A DNA stretch of 64,000 nt from Oscillatoria salina IIICB1 (GTDB lineage: Bacteria; Cyanobacteriota; Cyanobacteriia; Cyanobacteriales; SIO1D9), in the NCBI RefSeq assembly GCF_020144665.1, contig NZ_JAAHBQ010000006.1, positions 1 through 64,000 of the forward strand, in the 5' to 3' direction. The translations under genes were made by a program, and so were the position numbers. The notes beneath the pieces are model-generated. The model was not told the origin of the DNA. It did no database searches and was given only the letters and a program-made list of their open reading frames with translations. Below, one piece after another: positions 51,207 through 60,691 of the stretch (the stretch's first letter is position 1; each line of letters opens with the position of its first letter).

Positions 51207-52418
51207 ATGATTATTACCACACAATTTGCCCAAGTTAGCAGCAGTTTACCCGTCAAAGATCCAGTTTATATTTTCTGCATAATACTACTAGCAATTTGGC
51301 TTGCACCAGCGATCGCTTATCGCTTGCGTCTTCCTCCTTTGGTAGTATTAATTCTATTTGGGATGATTTTAGGTACAAATGTTTTAGGAGTCCTGGAGAG
51401 AGACGCACAACTGATTTTATTAGAAAAAGTCGGCTTACTATACATTATGCTTGCCGCAGGGATGCAAATGGACTTAGGAAATTTGCAGAAAGTCGGTATG
51501 CGATCGCTAATTTTTGGTTTACTTACATTTAGCGTTCCTTTGACAATTGGCGTAATCTCAGGTCAATTGCTTGGTTATACTCTCCTAGCTGCGATTTTAC
51601 TAGGTATAATTTATTCTCCCCATACGTTGCTATCTTATCCGATTATGACTAATTTGGGTATCTCTCAAAAAGAACCTGTAGGTGTAGCGGTGGGAAGTAC
51701 CGTTGTTACCTCAATTTTAACCTTAATTGGCTTATCGATCGTTCAGGCGATCGCGAGCGGTAATGTCGGTATTTTGCTCGGGATTAAACTATTAATTTTT
51801 CTTCCTTTATTAACTTTATTTGCTTTCTGGATTATTCCCCTATTAGGACGCCAAATTTTAGACCCTTTTGCTACATTTCTGACACCTCATTTTGTCTTTG
51901 TTCTCGCTTGTTTATTTGTTACAGCTAGCGCCACTTTATTACTAGGAGTTGATTCAATTGTCGGTGCTTTTATTGCCGGATTAGCACTCAACCCCTTAAT
52001 TCCTTTAAGTAGTCCCTTAATGAAACAAATAGAATTTGTCGGCAACAGTTTATTTATCCCTGCCTTTTTAATTTCTGTCGGAATTCTCTCTAATCCGAGC
52101 ATTTTATTTAGTAACCGAGAAAACCTCAGTATTATTGTTATTGTCGTAATTGGCGCAGTAATTGCCAAATTTATTGCCGCCTGGCTAGCAGGTCAATTGT
52201 TTAAATACCATTTTGATGAGATAATGATAATGTTTAGTCTAACTGTATCTCGCGCCGCTTTAGTCTTAGTAATTGCCTTATTCGGCAAAGATGCAGGTTT
52301 ACTCAATGAAGGAATTTTTAATGCTGTAATTATCTACATTTTAGTCACTTGTTTAGCAGGACCGATCGCCGCCGAGATTTTTGGAAAGCGCATCGCTACT
52401 AAAATTGAGCTTCTTTAG
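51207..52418 (+). CDS. CPA2-type cation:proton antiporter
   Basis: 403 residues from the ATG at 51207 (MIITTQFAQV); a TTG at 51171 would add 12 residues. About 12 membrane helices. The Na+/H+ exchanger domain is clear: FCIILLAIWLAPAIAYRLRL, VVLILFGMILGTNVLG in the inverted-repeat core, YIMLAAGMQMDLGNLQKVG, and the essential Asp in LLGVDSIVGAFIAGLALNP. It should exchange Na+ or K+ for protons across the membrane. There is no C-terminal TrkA/KTN domain, so it is the short form. Stand-alone gene followed at 46 bases by a glycosyltransferase gene. Confidence 0.88.
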   Translation: MIITTQFAQVSSSLPVKDPVYIFCIILLAIWLAPAIAYRLRLPPLVVLILFGMILGTNVLGVLERDAQLILLEKVGLLYIMLAAGMQMDLGNLQKVGMRSLIFGLLTFSVPLTIGVISGQLLGYTLLAAILLGIIYSPHTLLSYPIMTNLGISQKEPVGVAVGSTVVTSILTLIGLSIVQAIASGNVGILLGIKLLIFLPLLTLFAFWIIPLLGRQILDPFATFLTPHFVFVLACLFVTASATLLLGVDSIVGAFIAGLALNPLIPLSSPLMKQIEFVGNSLFIPAFLISVGILSNPSILFSNRENLSIIVIVVIGAVIAKFIAAWLAGQLFKYHFDEIMIMFSLTVSRAALVLVIALFGKDAGLLNEGIFNAVIIYILVTCLAGPIAAEIFGKRIATKIELL

Positions 52419-52463
52419 ACTGACTTTTTCCAGCTTGCCCGATCTTTTAGAGATTTTAATCGA

Positions 52464-53150
52464 ATGACATTAGCAACAATTTCGGTTATAATTCCAGTTT
52501 TAAACGAAGCAAACACGATAGAAAATACTTTACTAAAACTGCAAAAATCCCCAAATAGAGAGATAATTGTTGTTGATGGTGGTAGTCAAGATGATACAGT
52601 CCAATTAGCGCAAAATTTCCCCGTAAAAGTTATTTCTCGTCCGAATGTTGGTCGCGCCAATCAAATGAATGCTGGTGCAAAAATTGCTTCTGGGGAGATT
52701 TTACTATTTCTCCACGCCGATACTTACTTACCTGCTGGTTACGAAAAATTTGTCCGAGAAACCATATCTCAACCAGGAATCATTGCTGGCGCATTTGAAT
52801 TAGGAATTGATGCCCCAGGATTAGGCTTGCGGGCGATCGAAAAAATGGTAAACTGGCGATCGCATTTCTTTGCCATGCCTTACGGAGATCAAGCGATCTT
52901 CGTGAAAACTACCGTATTTCAAGACATGGGCGGCTTTCCCAATTTACCAATTATGGAAGACTTTGAACTGATCCTGCGTCTCAAACGCCAAGGAAAAATC
53001 GCGATCGCGCCCGCAGCAGTGCAAACCTCTGCCCGTCGCTGGCAAAAATTAGGAATCTTCAAAACTACCTTAATTAATCAACTAATTATTATTGGTTACT
53101 ACTTAAAAATTCCACCCACCCAATTGAAAAACTGGTATCGCAAATTGTAG
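52464..53150 (+). CDS. TIGR04283-type glycosyltransferase
   Basis: 228 residues. GT2 fold: ISVIIPVLNEANTIENTLLK, EIIVVDGGSQDDTVQLAQNF, the glycosyltransferase segment SRPNVGRANQMNAGAKIASG and the DxD-like LLFLHADTYLP. The family mark is FFAMPYGDQAIFVKTTVFQD followed by PIMEDFELILRLKRQG. The TIGR04283 family is annotated as arsenosugar biosynthesis glycosyltransferase; no arsenic gene is nearby, so the substrate may differ. Same strand as the antiporter. Confidence 0.88.
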   Translation: MTLATISVIIPVLNEANTIENTLLKLQKSPNREIIVVDGGSQDDTVQLAQNFPVKVISRPNVGRANQMNAGAKIASGEILLFLHADTYLPAGYEKFVRETISQPGIIAGAFELGIDAPGLGLRAIEKMVNWRSHFFAMPYGDQAIFVKTTVFQDMGGFPNLPIMEDFELILRLKRQGKIAIAPAAVQTSARRWQKLGIFKTTLINQLIIIGYYLKIPPTQLKNWYRKL

Positions 53151-53181
53151 AGACATTATCTTCAACGTCTCTACTAAATAT

Positions 53182-54957
53182 TTACTTTTTCAACCAACCA
53201 GAATACAAATCTACTTGCTCCTTACTTGGCGACTTAATCCTCACAACTTGATAACTACTTGGTTGCGGTTTGCCCAACTTAACCTGATAAGTTTTCAACT
53301 CATCCTGATGGAAAACCGTCACCGAAATTTTATCCCCAGCTTGATAATCCTTCAAACGTTCATTAAGTCGATCCGCAGTTACTCGCATTCGGGCGATCGC
53401 CAATAACTCATCATCAGCATCAATTCCCGCAATAGCCGCCGGAGAATTATTTTCCACAAACTCGATCGTATCCTTGCCATTTTTGGTAACAACTTTGGCG
53501 CCAAAATATGGTACAGGTTCGCTATCTTCAATCTGTTTAATTTTCAAACCAAAAGGTTGCAGATACTCATCAAAAGGTAACTCATCCAAACCATCAATGT
53601 AGCGATCGCTAAAGGAGCTTAAATCTGTCTCGGCTACTGATTCTAGCACTTCTAGTAACTCTTCGGGAGTAAAACCCACCTCATCCTTACCAAAACGCTG
53701 CCACATAATCTTCATCACATCATCCAGCGATCGCTGATTTTGATGCCGTTTCCGAATCAGCAAATCCAACAACAACGACACCATTTGTCCTTTCAAATAA
53801 TAAGAAATCTGCGAATTATCGCTATTTGCATCCCGCCGATACAACTTAATCCAAGCATCAAAACTCGACTCACTTAACGGCTGCACTTTGCGCCCTGGTG
53901 TCGTCAAATACTTCGTCAAATCTTTACTCAATGCTTCTAAAAAACCATCCGGATCGTAAACTTTTGCTCGCAAAGGAATCAACAGATCGTAATAACTTGT
54001 CGTTCCCTCACAAAACCACAACGAAGTCGTATAATTTTCCCCTTCGTAATCAAACTTTTCCAAGGCCTTCGGGCGAATCCTTTTCACATTCCACAAGTGA
54101 AAAAACTCATGTGCCACCAACTGCATAAAACGGTCATATTTATCCTTAGCCCGAAAACCAAAACGAGGATAATTCAAAGAAGTCGAATTTTTATGTTCTA
54201 ACCCACCAAATCCACTACCCGATAAATGCAATAAAAACAAATAACTTTCATAAGGCAAACCACCATAAATCTTCGCTTCCGCTTCAATAATTTTCCTCGT
54301 ATCAGCAATTATTTTAGTAGGATTTGCATTACCCTTACCCCAAATTGCTAATTGATGAGGTTTACCTAACACTTCAAAATCATAAACTTGGTGAGTCCCA
54401 ATCTCAAAAGGACTATCAACCAAAGTATCAAAATCTTCTGCCCAAAAACTATTGACTTTATCCTTAATTTCCGGTAAAGCCGTGCTAACTAGCCAATCAG
54501 ACTTTGGCGGTACAATCCGAACAGTTATCGATTCTTGCTCCCAACCAGGAATAAAAAAGAACAAAGCCGCCCCATTAAAATAGCCGTGGGTAGCATCCAA
54601 ATGATTCGTCCGTACCGTCAAATCATTGGCAAAAACCCGGTATTTCACCTTAATTTCCGCAACACTTTCCGTCTCAATTTGCCAATGATTTTTGCTCAGT
54701 TTTCGGCTAAATAAAATTTTCTTCTCATCACTTGTCTGCGCCCGAAAATCCTGTATTTGTTTCGCATACTCGCGCACCAAATAAGATCCCGGAGTCCAAA
54801 CAGGCATTTTCAAATCCAATACAGCTGCTTGCCAGTTTGTCACCTGTAACGTCACCTCAAATAAATGCGATTCCGGCACAGACATCGCCACTTCATAATG
54901 AATAATCGGAGTAGTTTTTACGGTCAAAGGTTTGTGAATAGCTGTAGCTTTAGTCAT
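53182..54957 (-). CDS. M61 family metallopeptidase with PDZ domain
   Basis: 591 residues. Zinc motif HEFFH in LVAHEFFHLWNVKRIRPKAL, with the third ligand glutamate in LWFCEGTTSYYDLL. N-terminal beta domain (about 15-180) with PVWTPGSYLVREYAKQIQDF, typical of M61 (glycyl aminopeptidase group). C-terminal PDZ domain about 480-560 (VPYFGAKVVTKNGKDTIEFV, AAIAGIDADDELLAIA). No signal peptide, so it is predicted cytosolic. It hydrolyses N-terminal peptides; the natural substrate is unknown. Stand-alone, convergent with the glycosyltransferase. Confidence 0.92.
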   Translation of the reverse strand: MTKATAIHKPLTVKTTPIIHYEVAMSVPESHLFEVTLQVTNWQAAVLDLKMPVWTPGSYLVREYAKQIQDFRAQTSDEKKILFSRKLSKNHWQIETESVAEIKVKYRVFANDLTVRTNHLDATHGYFNGAALFFFIPGWEQESITVRIVPPKSDWLVSTALPEIKDKVNSFWAEDFDTLVDSPFEIGTHQVYDFEVLGKPHQLAIWGKGNANPTKIIADTRKIIEAEAKIYGGLPYESYLFLLHLSGSGFGGLEHKNSTSLNYPRFGFRAKDKYDRFMQLVAHEFFHLWNVKRIRPKALEKFDYEGENYTTSLWFCEGTTSYYDLLIPLRAKVYDPDGFLEALSKDLTKYLTTPGRKVQPLSESSFDAWIKLYRRDANSDNSQISYYLKGQMVSLLLDLLIRKRHQNQRSLDDVMKIMWQRFGKDEVGFTPEELLEVLESVAETDLSSFSDRYIDGLDELPFDEYLQPFGLKIKQIEDSEPVPYFGAKVVTKNGKDTIEFVENNSPAAIAGIDADDELLAIARMRVTADRLNERLKDYQAGDKISVTVFHQDELKTYQVKLGKPQPSSYQVVRIKSPSKEQVDLYSGWLKK

Positions 54958-55097
54958 TTGCAGTTTCAGCGTAGTTATCTATTCTTTTAACAATCCCAAA
55001 AGCGCCGATGCACCAACTGAAAATTGCTATTAACTTGTCTATTAAACTTGAAACCAAAGGGCTTATTTTTTGCCTTTGGTTAGGAGTAAAAACCTAA

Positions 55098-55784
55098 CTA
55101 TACTCGCCCAGCCAAATGAGTTAACTGTTTGAGATTAATCAAACACAAAGTTCGACGTGAAGGATCTATGTCAACCCAGCCTTTACTTTGTAGTTTCTCC
55201 ATAATTTTTTTCGTTTCTTCAACACCAATCCCAGAAACATCAGCTAAATCTTGATGGGGAATATTTAATATTTGCGTCCCCTTTTCCGTCGCTTCGCCAT
55301 AGCTTTCTGCTAGGTAAACCAGGGTATTAGCCAACTTCACGGCGGGCGGTTGATTTCGCAGTTGGAAACGGGCATTAGTTTGCCGCAGACGCCGCACCAT
55401 TAACTGTAACATTCGGTGATGTAGCTGAGGATCTTTAAACAAAGTTTGGATAAAGCGCTGGGCGGAAACACTGAGTAGCTTCACGTCCGAGAGGGCTACC
55501 ACATCATTCGATCGCGGCGACTCATCGAGAATCGCCATTTCCCCAAAAAAATCACCCCGACCCATAAGTGCCAGCGTGACAGGCTTTTCCTTAGACAAGC
55601 GTCGGACTTTCACCCAACCAGAGATAATGAAATACACCGCGTTGCCCCAAGAATCTTCCATTACCACAGCCCGGTCTTCTGGGTATTCATGTTCTACAGC
55701 CACAGAAAGCAGCCAGTCAAGGGTTTCTGGGTTGGCGGTGTTAAATAGCGGGAAAAGCTCGCTAAAAGCTTTAGTCTCCATCAA
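55098..55784 (-). CDS. Crp/Fnr-family transcription regulator
   Basis: 228 residues. N-terminal cyclic-nucleotide-binding-like beta roll (about 10-125): YPEDRAVVMEDSWGNAVYFI, GDFFGEMAILDESPRSNDVV. The last is the cNMP phosphate-binding cassette with GEMAIL and the Arg that usually contacts cAMP. Then the dimer helix and a C-terminal winged HTH (about 150-225) with IPHQDLADVSGIGVEETKKI. It may bind cAMP and regulate genes; the target is unknown. Another small gene and a hairpin terminator lie upstream on the same strand. Confidence 0.9.
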   Translation of the reverse strand: MMETKAFSELFPLFNTANPETLDWLLSVAVEHEYPEDRAVVMEDSWGNAVYFIISGWVKVRRLSKEKPVTLALMGRGDFFGEMAILDESPRSNDVVALSDVKLLSVSAQRFIQTLFKDPQLHHRMLQLMVRRLRQTNARFQLRNQPPAVKLANTLVYLAESYGEATEKGTQILNIPHQDLADVSGIGVEETKKIMEKLQSKGWVDIDPSRRTLCLINLKQLTHLAGRV

Positions 55785-55964
55785 AGGTTAAATCGCGAGA
55801 AAATACAAAGTTAGTGACGCTCACTTGCTCCTAGTTAGCACTCAGAAACTTCTGAAACCAACTCGAACAGCTTTTGAGACGTTCACCAGTATATGCTAGC
55901 GGGTTAGAGGTTCCCATGCTTCCATTAGACCACAGGATTCTTGACAACTCCAAGCAACTGACCA

Positions 55965-55998
55965 CAAAAATTAGTGGAGGACTAGCTCTTCCTCCACT
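55965..55998 (-). terminator. Terminator of the 50-residue gene
   Basis: AGTGGAGG (55973-55980) pairs with CCTCCACT (55991-55998), 10-base loop. On the minus strand it is followed by AATTTTTGTGG. It lies about 55 bases after the stop of the small gene at 56052. Confidence 0.7.
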
Positions 55999-56051
55999 TA
56001 AATCTTATCAACTGACCAGGGTTAGACGAAAAAAGAAATATTTTAGTAAAA

Positions 56052-56204
56052 TTACCAATCTGACTCTTGCTTTTTCTGAACTGGGTCGCCAGAAAATGGT
56101 TGAACGCCCGTCGCTGGATAGCGATCGTCATTCGGTCCAAAAATGCGAGCAACTGCTTCGGAAATGTAGTTACCGATTGTGTTGAAAAATTTGGAGATAC
56201 CCAT
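56052..56204 (-). CDS. Overlooked conserved-looking 50-residue protein
   Basis: ATG at 56204, TAA at 56052-56054. GGAGG lies eight bases upstream of the start, the best ribosome site in this region, and a terminator follows, so it is a proper monocistronic gene. The protein starts MGISKFFNTIGNYISEAVAR: an amphipathic helix, then IFGPNDDRYPATGVQPFSGD, a strongly patterned loop, then a polar tail. I do not recognise a named family. Its 5' leader carries a 15-bp hairpin (separate entry). The opposite-strand frame at 55874-56185 is a shadow of this gene. Confidence 0.75.
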   Translation of the reverse strand: MGISKFFNTIGNYISEAVARIFGPNDDRYPATGVQPFSGDPVQKKQESDW

Positions 56205-56235
56205 AAAATTAACCTCCGTTGATTAAGATATTGAA

Positions 56236-56272
56236 TGCAGTCAATTTAAAAGTTGTCTTTAAATTAACTGCA
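56236..56272. promoter_or_regulatory. Strong hairpin in the leader of the 50-residue gene
   Basis: TGCAGTCAATTTAAA (56236-56250) pairs with TTTAAATTAACTGCA (56258-56272), 15 bp with one mismatch, loop AGTTGTC. It lies about 32-68 bases upstream of the start codon and could be a 5' stability element or an operator. Confidence 0.5.
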
Positions 56273-56416
56273 CACTTTCATTATCTCTAAAAATAAATCG
56301 AAGAGATTTATTTTTCTGGTTTTGCAATATATTTTTGAAGATGTTTGCAAGAGTTTGTTCAACTTATAATTTCTTGGTATTAGTTAAAGTTTCTCAATGT
56401 TGGGGGTTGGGGTTTT

Positions 56417-56479
56417 CAGTTAACAGTTAGCAGTTATCAGTTAGCAGTTAGCAGTGAACAGTTAGCAGTTAGCAGTTAG
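56417..56479. repeat. Heptamer array (9 units)
   Basis: CAGTTAA, CAGTTAG, CAGTTAT, CAGTTAG, CAGTTAG, CAGTGAA, then three CAGTTAG in tandem, between the MFS gene and the 50-residue gene. The remaining 321-base spacer (56205-56525) is A/T-rich and has no other gene. Confidence 0.9.
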
Positions 56480-56525
56480 CAGTAGTTCTGTGAATTTAAT
56501 GCTAAACAATCAAATCGAGGGATAA

Positions 56526-57749
56526 TTAAGATTTTAGCTTTAATTGGGCAATAATGATGCCAGCGATCGCGAAAATCGCGGTGGGATAGAAAGCAACTGT
56601 ATAGCTGCCAAACAAATCTCGGAGTTGTCCGGTAGCGATAGTACCTAAAAAAGCTCCTGTACCATAGGCGGTGAAGACAATGCCATAATTTTTCGCATAA
56701 TCGTGTGGGTCAAAAAGTTTTAAAGTGGCTGTAGGTGCGATCGCCAACCAACCCCCTAAACAAAGCCAAAATAGAGAAAAGGCAACTAAATAGGTCAAAG
56801 TTTGCCCCTCTGTAGCATTGAGCATCAAAATCGAAGCAATGAGAATTAAGATATAGGAGATAGTTGCTGCTCCCTTCGGCTGAAGGCGATCGGTCAACCA
56901 ACCAAACAAAGGACGACCGATACCATTAAATACGGCAAAGAGCGAAACTGTTATCGCGGCGGTGGTAGCATCTAATTGGATAATTTCCTCAGCTACGGGG
57001 CTAGAAATACCGATCGCTGATAGCCCCACAAAGGTGCCGATAGTGTAGCAAAACCAGAGAGCATAAAACAAAGGAGATTCCCAGATTGGTTTTTGCTGAT
57101 TTCCGGATTTTTGATTACTAACTTTGGGAGTCCAACCCGGAGGAGTCCAGCCGGGAGGAGGTAATTTAAGAGTAGTAGAAATCACCAGAATAATCGCCGT
57201 TAAACTAATCCCCAGAATCGTAAAAGTAGGTAGAACTCCATAAGTAGCAATCAAAACTCTCGCCAAAGGTGCAGTCACCAACGGAGAAAGTCCAAACCCC
57301 ACCGCAGTTAATCCTACAGCAAGTCCAGGGCGATCGGGAAACCATTGGGCTGAAACTGCCAGAGGAACACCATAAGCAATCCCAACTCCCGCACCTGCAA
57401 TGATTCCATAGGTAATCGTTAAAAAAAAGATATTTGTAGTTAAGCTGGAAAGAATATAGCCAACTCCCGTGACTATCCCACCAATCGCGGTAATTTTGCC
57501 CACACCAATCCGCTTAAGATAAAATCCCGTAATCGGCATCAACAGGGCATAAAGGACTAACAAAAATGTGAATGGTAACAAACTTTGAGTTGCACTGATG
57601 CCAAATAAGTCTTCTAGAGGTTTGCGAAAAATACTCCAAGAATAAACTGTTCCTAAACACAGTAAGACAACTGAGCCTAACGCGATTAAAAACCATCTGC
57701 CTTTAGCTGCGGGTAAGCCAAAAAGCTGAACTGATTGCCTGTTAATCAT
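56526..57749 (-). CDS. MFS transporter, OFA (oxalate/formate antiporter-like) family
   Basis: 407 residues with 12 membrane helices in two bundles. The OFA start pattern is FLIALGSVVLLCLGTVYSWS followed by IFRKPLEDLFGISATQS. The loop 2-3 MFS motif is seen in ITGFYLKRIGVGKITAIGG, and NGIGRPLFGWLTDRL appears in the second half. It moves an organic acid or similar anion across the inner membrane; the substrate cannot be told. A cytoplasmic insert around PPPGWTPPGWTPKV is a short duplicated PPGWT unit. Confidence 0.88.
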   Translation of the reverse strand: MINRQSVQLFGLPAAKGRWFLIALGSVVLLCLGTVYSWSIFRKPLEDLFGISATQSLLPFTFLLVLYALLMPITGFYLKRIGVGKITAIGGIVTGVGYILSSLTTNIFFLTITYGIIAGAGVGIAYGVPLAVSAQWFPDRPGLAVGLTAVGFGLSPLVTAPLARVLIATYGVLPTFTILGISLTAIILVISTTLKLPPPGWTPPGWTPKVSNQKSGNQQKPIWESPLFYALWFCYTIGTFVGLSAIGISSPVAEEIIQLDATTAAITVSLFAVFNGIGRPLFGWLTDRLQPKGAATISYILILIASILMLNATEGQTLTYLVAFSLFWLCLGGWLAIAPTATLKLFDPHDYAKNYGIVFTAYGTGAFLGTIATGQLRDLFGSYTVAFYPTAIFAIAGIIIAQLKLKS

Positions 57750-57893
57750 AACGGGACTCTAGATATATTGACCAAGAAACTACCCACAACCTATTAAATC
57801 ACCTGTTGCTCGTTAATTAGGTACAGACTTTCAGTAGTTCGAGAATTAATGTCACCAGATAATAACTTTTGAGCAATCATTTTTCAGCCATAT

Positions 57894-59168
57894 CTAAGGA
57901 TTGCCACTGGTAATGCGAAGTATTTTATCCTTGTCCGGGGGGCAATTACCTCGTCCGTCGCAGTTGCTAGTAGTGACATAAAGTTCACCATCGGGTCCCA
58001 TAATTACTTCCCGAAGCCTACCGAACTCATTTTGAAAATATACCTCATGACTCTGAACCTGCGCGGGAGATTGGGGTTCAAACGTAACCCGATGTAGGTG
58101 TCTAGCACCCAAAACCCCCATTAACAAGCTACCTCGCCATTCTGGAATAGCGTCGCCAGTGTAAATTGCTGCGCCACCTGGAGGTACGGCTTCATCCCAA
58201 GTCAGAGAAGGAGGTATCATCCCTTCTCTATCTTGGCAACCGTAGATAGGGGGCCAACCTAGGTTAGCACCTGCACTGGCTACGCTAACTTCATCGTGTC
58301 CAGTTCTACCCAATTCCCCACTCGGACCGTGGTCAGTTATAACTAGGGTTGAGGGGTCTAACCAATCAAATCCTTGGGTATTGCGAATACCGATAATATA
58401 GGCAGGATTGCCCGGAAAGGGATTGTCTTCGGGAACTTCTCCTTCTGGAGTCACGCGCAAAATTTTTCCCGCAAGGCTGCTAACCTCTTGGGAACTTTGG
58501 GGATTTCTGGCATCGCCAGTGCCGATGTAGAGCATTCCCTCGGGTCCGAAGCGTAGACGACCGCCATTGTGGAAGCGTGCGACTGGTATATTATCAACAA
58601 TGATTTTATCGGGTGAGGCACTGGTGTTATCTGGCGATAGCTGCCACCTCTCAACTAAATTGACCGATGAGCCGTTGCGGTCTGCGGTGTAGTAAATGTA
58701 AAAGAGTCGATTACTAGCAAATTCAGGGTGAGGTACGATATCTAGCAATCCTCCTTCTCCTCTAGCTGTTACGGGAACAATGGCGACAGGTTCGCTTTGT
58801 AGTTGCCCGTTCTGTACTAAGCGAATTCGTCCAGGACGTTCAGTTACTAGCATATCTGTGGCTGAGATAAACAGTATTCCCCAAGGTATTTCTAAACCGG
58901 AGACGACTTCTTCGGCTTGCACGGCTACTTGTCCTGGGGAACCGTAACCATCTTCAATGAGAATACAGTTGCGGTTTGCTAATGCTACTGCTTGAGTTGG
59001 GGTTTGGGGTTGAGTGGGATTATTGGGTGCTGATGATGTTGGCGTGTCTCCGTTGTTGATGCGAGATACTTCCGGAGTTGAGGTGTTGCAGCCAGTCAGT
59101 GCTATGAAGCACAAAGCCATCCATAGCCTACCTGTGAGGGATTTCTTGCACTTGATTGTTTTACTCAT
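57894..59168 (-). CDS. PQQ-type sugar (glucose/sorbosone) dehydrogenase-like lipoprotein
   Basis: 424 residues. Lipoprotein signal peptide KSLTGRLWMALCFIALTGCN, with the lipobox LTGC at about residue 27; a Thr/Pro-rich linker follows. The six-bladed propeller domain (about 75-420) contains EIPWGILFISATDMLVTERP, GEGGLLDIVPHPEFASNRLF, HNGGRLRFGPEGMLYIGTGD and GANLGWPPIYGCQD. Soluble glucose dehydrogenases of this group oxidise sugars with PQQ. Whether this member binds PQQ or has another role is unknown; no PQQ synthesis genes are nearby. Exported, facing the periplasm. Confidence 0.9.
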   Translation of the reverse strand: MSKTIKCKKSLTGRLWMALCFIALTGCNTSTPEVSRINNGDTPTSSAPNNPTQPQTPTQAVALANRNCILIEDGYGSPGQVAVQAEEVVSGLEIPWGILFISATDMLVTERPGRIRLVQNGQLQSEPVAIVPVTARGEGGLLDIVPHPEFASNRLFYIYYTADRNGSSVNLVERWQLSPDNTSASPDKIIVDNIPVARFHNGGRLRFGPEGMLYIGTGDARNPQSSQEVSSLAGKILRVTPEGEVPEDNPFPGNPAYIIGIRNTQGFDWLDPSTLVITDHGPSGELGRTGHDEVSVASAGANLGWPPIYGCQDREGMIPPSLTWDEAVPPGGAAIYTGDAIPEWRGSLLMGVLGARHLHRVTFEPQSPAQVQSHEVYFQNEFGRLREVIMGPDGELYVTTSNCDGRGNCPPDKDKILRITSGNP

Positions 59169-59314
59169 CCTTTTCGCTGTTAATTTTGACGATCTTAGCG
59201 AAACAGCCCTGCCTGGGAAATCGGCTAGGCGGAGGGTTCCTTACTAATATTTTTGGTAAAATCTACTATAATTTTAAAAAGCTAGGCAATTGTAGATACT
59301 ATTAGGATTAAATC

Positions 59315-60676
59315 ATGATGAGAGAAAATCGGCAACTGAGCCTGCGTGCCGAGGATTACAGCCTGCTAACCGATCTGTACCAGTTGACAATGGGCGCTTG
59401 TTATGCAGGTGAGGGAATTGACTTGAAGAGGGCGAGTTTTGAGCTATTTGCGCGAAAGTTGCCCGATCGCTTCGGCTATATTATTGCGATGGGGCTGGAA
59501 CAGGCTTTGGATTATCTGGAGCAATGGTATTTTACGCCGAGTCAAATTGAGTCTTTGCAAGCTACGGGGATTTTTGCGGGCGCACCAGCCAGATTTTGGT
59601 CGATTTTAGAGTCCGGGCGCTTTTCTGGGGATGTTTGGGCGGTGCTGGAGGGAACGCCGATTTTCCCCAATGAGCCGTTTTTGCGGGTGGAAGCCCCGCT
59701 TTGGCAGGCGCAATTAGTCGAGACTTATTTGCTGAATACACTTAACTACCAAAGTTTAATTGCCACTAGAGCGGCACGGATGCGCGATGTGGCGGGCGAA
59801 AAGGCAAAGTTGTTGGAATTTGGCACGAGAAGGGCTTTTAGTCCTCAAGGGGCAATGTGGGCTGCTAGAGCGGCTTTGGCTGCGGGGATGGATTCGACAT
59901 CGAATGTGTTAGCAGCTTTACAGCTTGGGAGAAAGCCAAGTGGGACAATGGCTCATGCTTTGGTGATGGCGTTTGGGGCAATTTCGGGGAGTGAGGATGA
60001 GGCTTTTGCAGCTTTCAGTCGCTATTTTCCGGAGGCTGCATTGTTAATTGATACTTATGATACAGTCGCTGCCGCCGAACGTTTGGCAGAACAGGTAAAG
60101 AGAGGCGAACGAAAAGTTGCTGGGGTGAGGTTAGATTCTGGGGACTTAGCAAAATTATCGCAAAAAGTGCGATCGCTGCTGCCGCAAGCAACTATTTTCG
60201 CGAGTGGTGACATTGATGAGTGGGCGATCGCGCAATTAAAGCGAGAAAATGCTACCATCGACGGCTATGGTGTCGGGACGCGACTGGTGAGTGGAAAACC
60301 AGTTAATGGTGTCTACAAATTAGTGGAAATTGACGGTATTCCGACTATGAAGCAGTCTAGCTCAAAAGAAACTTATCCGGGACGCAAGCAAATCTTTCGT
60401 CATCAAAACAATCGCGACAGATTAGGTTTAGCTTCGGAAACTCCTACCAGCGAGGAAAAGCCACTGTTGGAGTTAGTCATGCAACAAGGTAAGCGAATCC
60501 AAGAAAGGGACAGTTTAGACGAGATTGCCGCGAGAGTTGCTGCTTCTGTAGCTAGTTTACCCCAGGAAACTCGTCAAATTGACGAACCTCAACCAATTAA
60601 AGTGGAAATTTCGTCAGGATTGCAACAGCTAAAAACCGAAGTCGAACAAAGATTAGAACAAGAAAGTTGTCGTTAG
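59315..60676 (+). CDS. pncB: Nicotinate phosphoribosyltransferase
   Basis: 453 residues. It makes nicotinate mononucleotide from nicotinate and PRPP, the entry to NAD salvage. Family marks: LLTDLYQLTMGACYAGEGID, FELFARKLPDRFGYIIAMGL, LEFGTRRAFSPQGAMWAARA (the phosphorylated-His-equivalent region), GTMAHALVMAFGAISGSEDE, and VRLDSGDLAKLSQKVR. The C-terminal 60 residues are a polar, charged tail. First gene of the run pncB-nadD-nrtR, 15 bases before nadD. The divergent spacer to the sugar dehydrogenase is 146 bases and would hold any NrtR operator. Confidence 0.94.
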   Translation: MMRENRQLSLRAEDYSLLTDLYQLTMGACYAGEGIDLKRASFELFARKLPDRFGYIIAMGLEQALDYLEQWYFTPSQIESLQATGIFAGAPARFWSILESGRFSGDVWAVLEGTPIFPNEPFLRVEAPLWQAQLVETYLLNTLNYQSLIATRAARMRDVAGEKAKLLEFGTRRAFSPQGAMWAARAALAAGMDSTSNVLAALQLGRKPSGTMAHALVMAFGAISGSEDEAFAAFSRYFPEAALLIDTYDTVAAAERLAEQVKRGERKVAGVRLDSGDLAKLSQKVRSLLPQATIFASGDIDEWAIAQLKRENATIDGYGVGTRLVSGKPVNGVYKLVEIDGIPTMKQSSSKETYPGRKQIFRHQNNRDRLGLASETPTSEEKPLLELVMQQGKRIQERDSLDEIAARVAASVASLPQETRQIDEPQPIKVEISSGLQQLKTEVEQRLEQESCR

Positions 60677-60691
60677 TCGTTCTGAGGATAT

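Noticed and set aside
55874-56185. 103-residue plus-strand frame
   Set aside because: Overlaps the better-supported 50-residue minus-strand gene and its terminator; no ribosome site or family features.
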